Shown piece after piece: positions 32,374 to 43,360 of a DNA stretch of 64,000 nucleotides. Under the pieces are notes generated by a model, which had not been told where the DNA came from, did no database searches, and saw only the letters and a program-made list of their open reading frames with translations. This DNA is from Parapristionchus giblindavisi (taxonomy: Eukaryota > Nematoda > Chromadorea > Rhabditida > Diplogasteridae). The stretch covers positions 124,001-188,000 of the forward strand of contig CALSFV010000076.1 of assembly GCA_943737045.1 (NCBI GenBank). The letters are read 5' to 3'. Positions within the stretch are counted from its first letter, which is position 1, and each line of letters opens with the position of its first letter. The position numbers and the translations under genes are program-made.

Positions 32374-33991
32374 TTATCCGGAAACAACGTCGGCCTGTAC
32401 TTTCTTAGGTCTGCGTTTGTACTTTTTGTACCGAGCGTTCTGAAAGATCAAAGATCAACGATCAAGTAGTTCGAAATCAAAGTTTACGTTTCGAAGCTTC
32501 TTCTCATCAAATGACTTCTCACTATCTGGTTCAGCGAAACTGGCCAGAGAATTAGTCTGAAAATATCGATCGATTGTAGAATAAATCAATCAATGAACTA
32601 CCGTAACCATTCGATAATACAACTCACATCGGCAGCGCCTTTGCTTTGCTTCTGTTTGTCGGTATCCGGAATCAAATGTGCATGCACAGTGAGGCGTTTG
32701 AATCTGATATCGATTTATAAATATCGGTTAGATACAAGCAATCAATAACCTCTGTGCATTATCCTTGAGCATCTCCTTCGTTGGCACAGCCGGTACTTCA
32801 GAAACTTTCACTCCCTCAGGATAGATCCTACCCGGAATAGGCACAAACTGAATACGATAGTGATTATTGATTGATTTATCATTGAATACCTTAGGAGGTT
32901 TATTCGATCTTTGAACGAATTTGGTATCAAAGACCTCAGTTTCCTTTAGCAACCATGCTTCCATGACCTTTCTATTCGACTGCAAATTTTACGAAATCGT
33001 CAACAAACTAAGAGTTGACAAATGTCAAGAAATAACTAAAAATGATCATTGCAAAGATAAATTCAGATAATACTTATTTTTGAATACCAAGTCACGTTTT
33101 GAATTGAATACTGACAGCATGTTTTAGCTAATAAGTATTTTAACAATTATTATTTAAAAGGTGAGCTCACTCTGACAGGAGCTTTGTTTCTCATTGCTGT
33201 CGAAGAATCCGCCGTTGATTGTGTCTTCGAACTCGAACTTGTCGTCAACTAAATATGCTTTTTTCGATTATATCGAATACAAATACTATTTTTATCGACA
33301 TATAACAGCCCATTATGCTGGCTCGTTTACATGCAATAAAGTGTTAACATGTGTGAAAAACGATATCACTTATCAGACTTTTTTGATCGAAAAAAAATGA
33401 AACACAAAATACCTTCTCAGGAGTCTTAGCAGTGGGATTCTTATTAGGTGACACTTTCTTTCTATTACCCTAAACTACCATATACAGTTTACGGCATCAA
33501 AAGCTGCCATACCTTCTTAAGCTTCGATGATTCTGATTTGTCCTGAAAAGGTATTTCAGTCAAGCAATGAAAATTTGGAAAATAAAATTGAAAATAAAGA
33601 AAATTTCACTTTTGACCTTTTTAAGTGATCCTCGAGCGAAAAACGATATCACTTATCAGACTTTATTTAATCGAAAAAAATGAAACACAAAATACCTTCT
33701 CAGGAGTCTTAGCAGTGGGATTCTTATTAGGTGACACTTTCTTTCTATTACCCTAAACTACCATATACAGTTTACGGCATCAAAAGCTGCCATACCTTCT
33801 TAAGCTTCGATGATTCTGATTTGTCCTGAAAACGAGGTATTTCAGTCAAGCAATGAAAATTTGGAAACCAAATTGAAAATTAAGAAAATTTCACTTTTGA
33901 CCTTTTTCAGTGACCCTCGACGTTGCTTATTCGATGAAGAATTTCTTGATCTCTTTGATGTTGACGGATTACTCTTCTGAGATTTAGCTTT
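32374..33991 (-). CDS. Basic Ser/Lys-rich protein of unknown function, 5' end unresolved
   Basis: Exons read from the right: 33902-33991, 33796-33825, 33696-33752, 33513-33542, 33413-33469, 33171-33248, 32890-32979, 32750-32847, 32628-32703, 32488-32556, 32374-32439. All joins keep one frame, ending in TAA at 32374-32376. The first third is short phase-0 exons rich in K, S and N (KAKSQKSNPSTSKRSRNSSS, DKSESSKLKK, GNRKKVSPNKNPTAKTPEK); the last two short exons occur twice through a tandem duplication. The second half is less biased (EAWLLKETEVFDTKFVQ, FVPIPGRIYPEGVKVSEVP, FKRLTVHAHLIPDTD) and ends very basic (ARYKKYKRRPKKVQ). A 42-base intron is proposed at 32848-32889; reading through it is also in frame. 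No start codon was found before the first listed exon, and no family is recognised. Possibly nuclear, from its charge; that is inference. Confidence 0.65.
33354..33920. repeat. 283-bp tandem duplication carrying two exons
   Basis: Bases from about 33354 to 33636 repeat at about 33637 to 33919 with only a few differences (for example TTAAGTGATCC against TTCAGTGACCC). Each unit holds a 30-base and a 57-base exon with intact splice sites, both in phase 0, so inclusion of one or both pairs keeps the frame. The junction falls inside the exon ending RRGSLKK, leaving a truncated, acceptor-less copy of its end (GGATCACTTAAAAAG on the minus strand) in the middle. Confidence 0.9.
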
Positions 33992-34790
33992 CTACAAACA
34001 AAACTTGCTAAATTTAACCATTTAAACTCATAAGGAGAAAAGTAGCAGACAACAAGAGTGTTTGTCTAATCTTTGATCTTTAATACAACATATTTTCTTA
34101 GTCCCATTCTTAGTCTACATAATTGTCATAATGCAGAAAAGAAATATGGAAGGAAAAGTAAAACATACATATATTACAATTTTCAAAAAATACCATAAAA
34201 ATAAAAACATATGTACACTAAAAATTACGACGGTCTTACCATAATTGACCGCTCACTAGAGTCGAGAAGAAGAATAGTGATATGAATCTAAAATTCATAC
34301 CTTATATCATGCTCGAGACAAAGAGATCGCTTTCGTCATGTAAATTAAAATGTACTTTAATATTATAAAGCTAAAAGTACACTATCGAACGTGTAATTGC
34401 TGTAAAATTTCCCTCTCAATGTAAACAACGTCTATCGATTTCGATTAAATTAGATTCCTCTACGATTCCAGGAGATCATAAACACAAGGCGCAATATAAT
34501 TCAACTGATTCATGCATATCATTCTGATTGTTTTCATTTTCACACTGCGAATAGTTGGTATCTTCATTTTTTAAATATTGCAATAAAGAAAAGAAATTTC
34601 TTTTTTTTCCATTCGGTTCCATCTATTCCAATCCCACACAAATGACTAAATAATCTCATTTTTCTTACATTCATTTATAGTTATTGTTTGTATCGGACAA
34701 GAGTATGTTGTCGACGTCTTTATCGATCGAATACGGACAACTAATCAATAGGTGGGTGTACTGTAGGCATGAAAGTACGGTATTCTTCAT
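33992..34790. other. Gap between basic-protein gene and BTB/BACK-like gene
   Basis: The 5' exon(s) of the minus-strand basic protein should lie here but none could be chosen. AT-rich; no repeat family recognised. Confidence 0.5.
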
Positions 34791-37700
34791 CTACTTTGCC
34801 TGATTATCGATCGATGGAGCGTCGAAGAGCATGTCGAAGTGGAAACGCATCTTACGAACATATTCCTCCACATCTTCAGAATCGTCCAATTCAACCTGCA
34901 AAGATCAAAGATCAAATATTCAATAATTCAAATTTGTTAAATTATTATTAAGATAGTCTAATAGTTTTGTAAAAGCCTAGATAAACGTGATCGGTGTTTC
35001 GGCCCTTGGTCTAGACACCGACCACTCCCCTGGGGGTGGGCCTCGTCAGTAGACAAGCCCCAGGAGAAGAGTTATTTGAGTATTGTTTAAAAAACGAAAT
35101 AACGCGCAATTATCCTAAAACAACACGAAAAGATCCTATGTGTGAAATCTAATCTAGAGTAAAAGAAAACTAAGTGGAAACTAATATATAAGGATAATGA
35201 GACATAGAGAATGGTCGAGTGATGAAAGAGGAGAAGGGAATGGATGGGCTGTGTTGTGAGAGTGTACATGGGAATCGCAAAATCGATTAGTGATCTACCC
35301 ATCATCTGTCTCGTCTGCTGTCTGAGTATAGTATTGATATTGTGTTTTAGTCTCCCTTAATCAATAAGTCAGACCACAAAAGAGAGCAGATAAGATGTTT
35401 CATTAATTTCTAAGAACAATTGTGCAAATTTCAGCATTGGGAATACCATACTTGATAGACATTGAGGGATTCTTTCTTAGTGTCTTAAAAATTGTCGAAC
35501 AAATGACATGTTTTGGATATCCTATATTAGTAAAATACTGTGTGAGTGAGACTATTCTTTCCAATAAATCATCTATGTGTGAACAGTTTCGAAAGATTCT
35601 AACAACTTCTCCATAGAAGGTATTCAATCCTATCTTCAAAGGAACATTGGATTCGAAATTCGGATATCTTATTACATTAAAATTATAATCATCAGTTTTG
35701 TTGTAGAGCGAAATCTTTGGTGTACCCTGCCTTAACTCGATATTGAGATCTAGAAAAGAGGTGGAAGTCATCGAATGATTTGTTTGTTCTAATGTTAAAG
35801 AATGATGATACATTTATTTGGTTATTTTTACAAATTCTTCAGTTTTGGTCAAAACGTGTAATAGATCATCAATGTAACGGAATGTTCTATTTAGGTGATA
35901 GGCGAGTGGGTGATTATGCTTAACTTTCTCTTTAATATATTGAAATTCCATTACCGCTAACGTAAGATCTGCTATTTGTGGTGAGGCATTGTTTCCCTGA
36001 GGAATTCCTTTTTTCTGTTTGTAGTATGTACCTCCATAGAATGCATAACTGTTATTCAAAATGTAGTCGATGATTAGTTTTACATCATTACTATGGAAGG
36101 ACAGACCGCTCCTTGAACTATTATTTTGGTCGTAATGAATACGGTTTCTTTTGACAACAATGTAGTCAGATTCTGCATTTTTAAAAAGAAGATCGATTAA
36201 ATAGAATAGTTTTTCTTTGACAACTTTGTGTGGCAGGTTTGTAAACAGAGATGAAAAGTCTGCGCAAAATACATTCGTATTTTTATCTTTGATTGTTTGA
36301 ATGTTGTGAATAACTTTGAAAGTACTCTGAACTGAGAAATAATGATTTGTTTTTGAAAGACTTGTTGTATTACTGCAATAATTGCGGAAGTGATTTTGTA
36401 AGAAAATCAAAATTTTTTGTAAGTGTATAGATATCGGTTTTAAGCTACTGTTATGAGCTCCTGTTATGAATCTAAATTTAACCGGATTTTTATGCATTTT
36501 TGGAATACCGTAAATTCGTGGCAGAGAACAGTTTTCTAATGATTCAATATTGAAACTTTTTGTGAGTTTTTCATGATCTTTGATCTTTTGGATAGGGTCG
36601 AAATTTTCCACAGGCTCGTATGTTCTTTCTCCGTTATTATTAGTGTTCATTTCTCTTTAAATAAACTCCAAGTATAGTTTTTTGCAAGTTATAGCGTAAT
36701 TTCCGGAAGCTTTATCGACCATTGTGACAACGAAATGTTTGTGTAGAAACTTTATTGCTGGAGAATTTCGTTCAATCGTAGATGCATTTTTATTTGCATA
36801 TTTTGTGTTGAAATTAATTTTTCCTTCAATGAACTTAAAAAGAGTATTTTTCACATTTTCTGTATTTTGATTTTGATTATTACGACTGGCTATACTATCG
36901 ATTAATTGTGAACAAGACAATTTTAATGCGTAGAAAAATTCAACCTCTCGAGTTTTTCGTCTTTAATGAATGAGGTATTTCCTGTACAAATATGTCCTAG
37001 CGACTGATCCACAAACTCTTTGAAATTGTTACAAATGCAAGAGGATGTCGAAAGTATATTGTCAATTGTCGATCTGTCAAGGTGTTTCAAGAATGACCCA
37101 TAGTTGCACAAAAAAGTTGAAGTAGGGCTTGAAAGGGTGTAAGTAAGTGCAATTCGAGGACACTCTTTATCCACACCAAGTATACTCCGGTATAGGTCCC
37201 TTGTATATGTTGAATTTAGATATTTAACAAGTGGTAACCTTTCCATAAAATTGCCATAAAACTCGATTGAGAATCTTTCTTCAAGATCAAACTACAACGA
37301 GACCAAAGATTAAACCTCGATATGAAGTTGCTTGAACTCTCCATCCGGAATAGGAATAACGCCAAAGTCCATAGATTTAGTGCTTGGATGATCAAGCTCT
37401 TGACCGGCTCCCAAACGGAGCTCCTCTGGAATACGGTAAGATGAAGTTATTATCTTTCCTATAGTTATCCAAGCAACTACATACCTCCTGCATATTCTTC
37501 AAAGCTCGATGATGCATTCCTCGATCTCTTCTACTTCCACATCCGTATCCGTCGAATCGTCTTCGTCGTGTACCTCATCAGGTACCTCGGGTACGTTCTT
37601 TCTGTCTGTCATTTCCGAAACTTCAGTGTACGTCTTGAAGGAGTTCTCACGATTCGCGATTGCATCCAGTGATATCTGGTTCCCAGACATGGCGGTAACT

Positions 37701-39014
37701 CTTCAAAGACCAAAGATCAGAGAATGAAGAGATCAAAGATCAAACTGACTCTTCGACTTCAGCATACGGATGACATCCAGTGAGCTTGCCTATAGCATCA
37801 GTCACAGAATGGAGACAGAGGACAGCAGCACAATTAGAAAAAGATTCAAGCTCTGACAGAGTAAGCAGATGGATTGGAGAGGAGATGAGCAGGGAGCATG
37901 CACGCTGGAAAAATCAAAGATCAAAGATCAATTTAGATCAAAGATCAAAGATCAACCTACAGTCTCATCGCGACGATTGCCCTCGATCCACGTGAGGAAG
38001 GTGCGCATATAGAGTGCAGGCGTGACACGTATTACGCACTCCTGAACAGAATAGCTACAGTATTCCCGATCTTAAAGATCAAAGATCAACCTTGATAAGC
38101 GCCTTGAACGTTTCCCAGCTGATCTTGCCGAATAGAGGCAGCTCGAGCACATCTTCGAGGTTCTCGCAGACCAACTTAGAAGGTTACGGTTGATTACGGT
38201 AGATTACGGTATATTACGGTAGATTACGGTAGGTTATGGTAAAACTGAGCCAATACCATACTTTCAGGATCTGACGACGAGCGAATGAGTTTTCATTTAG
38301 ATTCACACAGGCATGCTCAACGGCAAATAACGCAGACTCCTACAACGACAATCGGGATTACCGTTAGGTAAGGCGATACTCTGTACCGTTTTTAAGGCCA
38401 TACGGAGCAGATCCCGTTCAATCTGTTCAATCATCTCATGAATTTCGAGTGAATAACCTGCAGCCAACGCATCCGTTATCTATAATTACTCTCTTATACA
38501 CCGGTGAACATGGTGAGATGGCCGAGCGGTCTAAGGCGCTGGTTTAAGGCACCAGTCTCTTCGGAGGCGTGGGTTCGAATCCCACTCTCATCAGAAATCT
38601 TTTGCCGATTTTTACCTGCTCGGGAGGAACGTATTGCTCGAGTCCGTACACGAAAGACATCGCAAGGTCGAGACTGGTGTTTGTGAAACAAGGTTGATTC
38701 TCCAATAGGGGCGAAAGTGTGATGACTTCAGGATCACCTATTACAATCAATCAATATTCTTCCATCAATCGATAATTACTCTTACCCTGTTCATAGGACA
38801 GATCATGTAGAACGGGTAGATTATTGATTACTTGAGAATGAAGATCTACTAGTCTGTGACCGTAACTTAGTTTACGATCACACGGGAGTGCCATCACATA
38901 TGGTGAGAGAGGCTACAAAAGATTCCAATATACCGTATTCTTTCCATCTACAGTAACCCTCATGAATTACCGTACCCGTGTAGATCGAAGGTAGATATCG
39001 TAGGTACCTCTCAT
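34791..39014 (-). CDS. BTB/BACK-domain-like protein
   Basis: Exons from the right: 38976-39014, 38786-38912, 38616-38737, 38387-38479, 38262-38339, 38091-38174, 37961-38041, 37750-37904, then 37700 leftwards, 37316-37425, 34791-34895. Joins keep phase. YGHRLVDLHSQVINNLPVL with SLDLAMSFVYGLEQYVPPEQ and DALAAGYSLEIHEM fits a divergent BTB fold; FARRQILKLVCENLEDVLEL, FGKISWETFKALIK and ALYMRTFLTWIEGN fit the BACK region, as in adaptors for cullin-3 ligases. The frame from 37700 ends in an acidic tail and TGA at 37499-37501. Alternatively a 55-base intron (GAG/GTACCT .. GTAG/AAGAG) skips that stop and joins the last two exons (ELRLGAGQELDHPSTK, VELDDSEDVEEYVRKM), which would add a second C-terminus. 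The long intron 34896-37315 holds a Penelope-like element, and a tRNA lies antisense at 38512. The start ATG at 39014 is the first in its exon; an upstream exon cannot be excluded. Confidence 0.65.
34905..37250 (-). mobile_element. Dead Penelope-like reverse transcriptase element
   Basis: Minus-strand frames at 36923-37246, 36657-36920, 35814-36650 and 35403-35813 are pieces of one reverse transcriptase. Marks: FVVTMVDKASGNYAITCKK in the N-terminal part, PRIYGIPKMHKNP, CADFSSLFTNLPH with the first catalytic aspartate, KKGIPQGNNASPQIADL, the YIDD box, and LDLNIELRQG with YNKTDDYNFNVIRYPNF after it. These resemble the RT of Penelope-like elements of animals; no GIY-YIG endonuclease was found after it. 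The gene is dead: an in-frame stop at 36657-36659, another at 35814-35816 and a frameshift near 36921. The 3' part (34905-35235) is shared with the solo copy at 14287-14620. It is inserted in sense in the last intron of the BTB/BACK-like gene, ending about 10-15 bases before its acceptor. Confidence 0.8.
38176..38260. repeat. 10-bp minisatellite of GATTACGGTA
   Basis: About five tandem units (GATTACGGTA, TATTACGGTA, GGTTATGGTA) fill most of an 85-base intron of the BTB/BACK-like gene. The same TACGGTA/TACCGTA word is scattered singly through introns and gaps of the whole window. Confidence 0.75.
38512..38593 (+). tRNA. tRNA-Leu (anticodon AAG)
   Basis: 82 bases folding as a class II tRNA: acceptor GGTGAGA pairs with TCTCATC (one G-T) plus discriminator A; A box TGGCCGAGCGGTCTAAGG; anticodon arm CTGGT-TTAAGGC-ACCAG gives anticodon AAG; variable arm TCTCTTCGGAGGC; T arm GTGGGTTCGAATCCCAC. 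It lies on the opposite strand inside an intron (38480-38615) of the BTB/BACK-like gene. A T-run (TTTTGCCGATTTTT) follows as a likely polymerase III stop. Confidence 0.95.
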
Positions 39015-39394
39015 TGTTCTTATAACGAGTAAAGGGACAACCGATGGTGAGGTGAGTACTATACCAAAATGAAATGATCGAATATACAATAAGTTATCTA
39101 CAATCGGTTGTGTAAAGTTGATTTGATTTACTCGATTTGATTTGTTGTTTACGAACAAAAGCCATGTCATTTTCATTTTGCTTGTAAACGTCATCAGACG
39201 ATCGATATAATCAAACACATTTATCAAATTAACATTTGGAATGTGCTGATAAGATAAATGTATTGTATTGTACCTAGAAACAGGGATCACAATGTGACAA
39301 TCGATCAATAACTGAAAAAGGTGCGCATGAATACGGTAACCTAACAAGCAAGTTACAGCTGCAGTAGCTCAAATTGGCGTGGCTACCGTACACC
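39015..39394. other. 380-bp gap between oligoribonuclease and BTB/BACK-like gene
   Basis: Same-strand neighbours. The frame at 38967-39347 (-) reads upstream from the first BTB exon; a TATAG acceptor at about 39058 could start it further upstream. No other feature recognised. Confidence 0.5.
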
Positions 39395-41061
39395 TTAGGC
39401 CTTCTTGAATACTGTAGCTCGGTAGTGTTTGAGCTCGTCGATACTCTCTCGGATGTCGTCAAGTGCACGATGGGTGGAGGCCTTCTTGGGTGCCGTTGCG
39501 TAGTCTGAGGGATACCATCGACGAGATAACTGAAGAGATGAAAATATCATGATACTCAGTCAAGCAAAACAGATGTTTCTTAGTGATCTTCGTTGGAACA
39601 ACGCAGGAAAGTTATATGTACAGATGCTTCTTTATGATACTAATGCAAGTTTCAGGTGTATCGACACGGTATTCAAGCAGGATAGACAGATCAATCGTGA
39701 CGATACTCAGGGGAGCTACGCAGTCAATAATTCCTAACCTCTTTGATCGTAGACACGTCAATTATACGATAGTGGAGATATTCGTCGACCCGAGGCATGT
39801 ATCTGTAGAGATGGAAATATAGGTAATCGATATCTAGAGCAATCATCGATATCATAGTTTCATATTAAAAAACATAAAGTTACGGACAATCAATTAATTT
39901 AATTAATAATTTAAAACAATCAGATTTGAGATTTTAACTGGAGTAGGCTAAATTGACATGCTCCAATTAAATTGCGAATTTTCGCATACAATTCTTTGGG
40001 GATACTTTTAAAACAAAAAAAAAACTCACTTCGTAATGAACTGTCTATCGACGTAGACTGAATTGCCCGCAAGTGGCGATTTCTTCTCGATCACGTGTTG
40101 TTTGAGGAAAGCGAGCACCTAGAATGAATGATGATACTCAGCCAGGACGCCTCAATAATCTACACAGTGTAATGGCCATCGCGATCGTCAATAAAGAAAC
40201 CATCACAAAATTTGATGTGGCTAGTACATCTACTCGCACAATCAGTAAAGATCATTGCATTTTCACCGAATATTCAATCAACATCCATACTACAGTATGC
40301 AAGCATTACTCGAACTATAGTATGCTCAATCTATATTCTAAATATCGCATACTCATTCCAAACCCAAACTGACGTATACTTAATCAATATTCTTTCCATA
40401 ATCGACACTCGAAAAAAATACGCATAGATATTATTATAATAATAGAACTACAGTATCTCCAATACTACCGTATCCTCCATATTATAATATTCCCAATATT
40501 ACCGAAAATGCAGTTGTATACCTGGTCTTCAGCCTCCTTCATGCTAATCTTGCTCGCTCGAATCTTCTCCGTTAGTCCATTCTTCGCGAATGTCTCCTTG
40601 CACCAATCGTTCATGTTTGCGATGACCTACAATCAAATATCGATTAACGACAAAATCAATATTCTGCTTCTCGAATAGAATATGCAGTAAATATGCGGTG
40701 CGATTCTCATCGCAAAAAAATTTCAATCAATATCTCGTGAAGAGTACAGTACCTCTTCGTTCTGGTTAATGACGATATCAGGTCCTTCAGCGACAATCTG
40801 CAATCAATCGATAATCGATTGAAATCTACCGAATACAGTAGCTAACCTCGAGATTGGCATCCGTAACGATCACTGCAATCTCAACCAATGTCTGTTTGTC
40901 GATCTGAAAACCAATCAATAAAATGTTATTATCGATCGATACAGTATACCTCCAGTCCGGTCATCTCGCAATCCACCCATACGAGCCGATTTCCCTGAAA
41001 TTCAGGAAGTACATCGATAATGAACCAATGTAAATCGATATACCTGATATTGAGAAGGCAT
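39395..41061 (-). CDS. rexo-2: Oligoribonuclease (REXO2/Orn family, DEDDh 3'-5' exonuclease)
   Basis: Eight exons: 41044-41061 (with first internal ATG), 40950-40994, 40847-40903, 40753-40797, 40522-40626, 40030-40118, 39739-39802, 39395-39529; 185 residues from that ATG, the usual size of Orn. The enzyme degrades RNA fragments of 2-5 nt. Catalytic marks: [11 protein letters not shown] (D and E of exo I, with C where L is usual), [23 protein letters not shown] (exo II D), [11 protein letters not shown], and [16 protein letters not shown] (exo III H and D). The frame of the first exon stays open to 41220 and reads a basic, Arg/Ser/Thr-rich stretch (ATRRLSAVACRSLSTVITRT) like a mitochondrial presequence, as in animal REXO2, but its first codon is TTG and a TGA lies 6 codons before; the ATG for that longer form must come from an unseen exon. 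The symbol follows the worm orthologue and is tentative. Confidence 0.9.
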
Positions 41062-41672
41062 GGCTTCGCTAAAGTATGCTCGGGAGCGTGTTAGGACCGG
41101 GGCTGGCTTGAGCTGAGTGAAGGGGCTAGATACTGTAGTCTTGGGAGTGCGAGTGATTACTGTGGAAAGCGAGCGGCAAGCGACCGCAGATAGGCGTCGA
41201 GTTGCCAGCCAGAAAATCAATCGATAATTCCATTTTCAATCGATACAGTCGATCGATAACTAAGTACAATAGGAAGAAATCGTGAACTTCATCTAGAACC
41301 AGACATACATTGTACAGTCAACACTCGATTTTATCAATAACCCGATAGCAAACAACGTATTGAACATAACAGGATATGGAAGTTGTACTGAATCAAACAC
41401 GTAGCAAATATATGCAAACAGGGAACGAACAACGATTTAAAGGCACACACCGGGTTAATTTTACTCTCCGCCCTGTATCCTAGACAAAGAAAGTGAGTGA
41501 TTATTGCAAGAGCGGAGAGTTTCAAATCAGTACTGGGCACGCATTTAATAGTTAGCATTAACAGAATAATCAATAACAACAGTAACAAGAGAGATCAGCC
41601 TATTGCCTAGAACATAACAAACCGAGAAACAACAATTCAACCGTCTACCGTAACCCGTCCTACAACTTTAAC
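41062..41672. other. Gap between MADF gene and oligoribonuclease
   Basis: Same-strand neighbours. Holds the possible presequence frame to 41220, then a GGCACACC-family element at 41436-41548 (TTTAAAGGCACACACCGGG .. GAGAGTTTCAAATCAGTACT). Otherwise nothing recognised. Confidence 0.6.
41436..41548. repeat. Inverted-repeat element, GGCACACC family
   Basis: Left TTTAAAGGCACACACCGGGT, right GAGAGTTTCAAATCAGTACT with GGGCACGCATTTAA at the end. Confidence 0.8.
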
Positions 41673-43303
41673 CTACAGTACTCCTAAGCTACCGTTCTCA
41701 TCTACATGCTCTTGGAGGACATTCTCGGGTAGTTCCCCATCATCATCTTCTTCGCCACGGTTCTTAATCATAACATGGCCGGCCTGTGGCCGATTGTCCA
41801 TGTATACACTCTGACCATCGCCTGGTCCTTCCACAATCTCCTCCTCTATGTACACAGCATCATCATCACCGGAGTGGCCATCCACCGGCGTTTGTTCATC
41901 TCCTCCTCCAAGGAGTCCTTGATCATCCCCATCATCGAGGACGGAGCTTGCTGCGTTCGGGGCTCGCAGTAGAGCGAGCTCCACACGAGCACGAACGAGC
42001 TCTTGGACGGACTCAGGAAGTGTCCTGAAAACAATAACTATTATCAAGTAAAACTTAGTACGTATCATAGATAAAAATATAACACTATTAAAATAGAACA
42101 TATATAGTTTAGTAACTATTGTCATGATGGTATAGATTTTCGCCAAACGCTTTGAATGAATAAAATTTAAAATAAATATTGTGAAACGTGAAAAGTGTGG
42201 GTCTGTCTACACCTGCATACAAATAATCCACAACCATCAAACACTACGCATTAGTCCAATGACAATGAGTCTATACAGTCCCGCAGAATGGCCGCCTTAA
42301 CAGGCGTGACGCCACGTCACGCGGCGTGACGCCTTGATCGCCATGCTGTTTTCTGCTCAACTGTAAGTGTTTTAGGTGTCTCAAATACGTTTTTAATAAG
42401 CTATTCGGTCATATGTATATAATGCATATGAGAAAAGAATAGAAAATTATTTTAAAATTAATGAAAATTAATTTTTAAAATATGGCACGGCAATACCGTT
42501 TTGTGGTGTACTACTGTATTTCTTCATTTTCCCAATCGATAATTGAGACTTTCGGTATTACACGACACCACTGAATATTTTAAAAATTAATTTTCATTAA
42601 TTTTAAAATAATTTTCTATTCTTTTCTCATGTGCATTATATGCATATGACCGAATAGCTTATCAAAAACGTATTTGAGACACCTAACACACTTACAGTTG
42701 AGCAGAAAACAGCATGGCGATCAAGGCGTCACGCCGCGTGACGTGGCGTGACGCCCGTTAAGGCGGCCATTCTGCGGGACTGTACAGTATCTACCGTAAT
42801 CCCTCCTCCCACAACAAGTATTGATTCATCTACCGTAACCCACCGTATCTGAGCGACGCACGACACGGCGAAGGCGATGTCACCGTCCAACTCGAACAAC
42901 TCGTTGTCGTAGAACACGCTGCAGTATGGACATAAATGATTTGTCTGTGACATCGAAATAATCACTTTAACACTCAAGAAAACATTTTCAAAATATAATA
43001 CTGCTATGAAACACGAACTCCACGGGTCGTGTTGGCCAAAATTCAGCCTATACCAGACTCTCAAAGACAACATAACTAGCATTAATTGGATCAGGCATAC
43101 TTTTGAGCCGAAATAAATAAATAAATAAATAAACAAAATATCCGTAGAAGTACAAACGCACTCAGCCAGCATCTCTTCTCCGTCGATTTCATAGTCAAAG
43201 ACCACATCTCGCTCTTCCACATCTCGTTGTGCAATCAAACCTCGACGACGACGATCGGCTGCCTGACGGGCGAGTACTCGATTCTCACGCAGTCTAGATT
43301 AAG

Positions 43304-43360
<57 letters not shown>

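Noticed and set aside
38185..38240. Tandem short repeats considered as a CRISPR-like array
   Set aside because: Units are contiguous 10-mers without spacers, in a eukaryotic intron.
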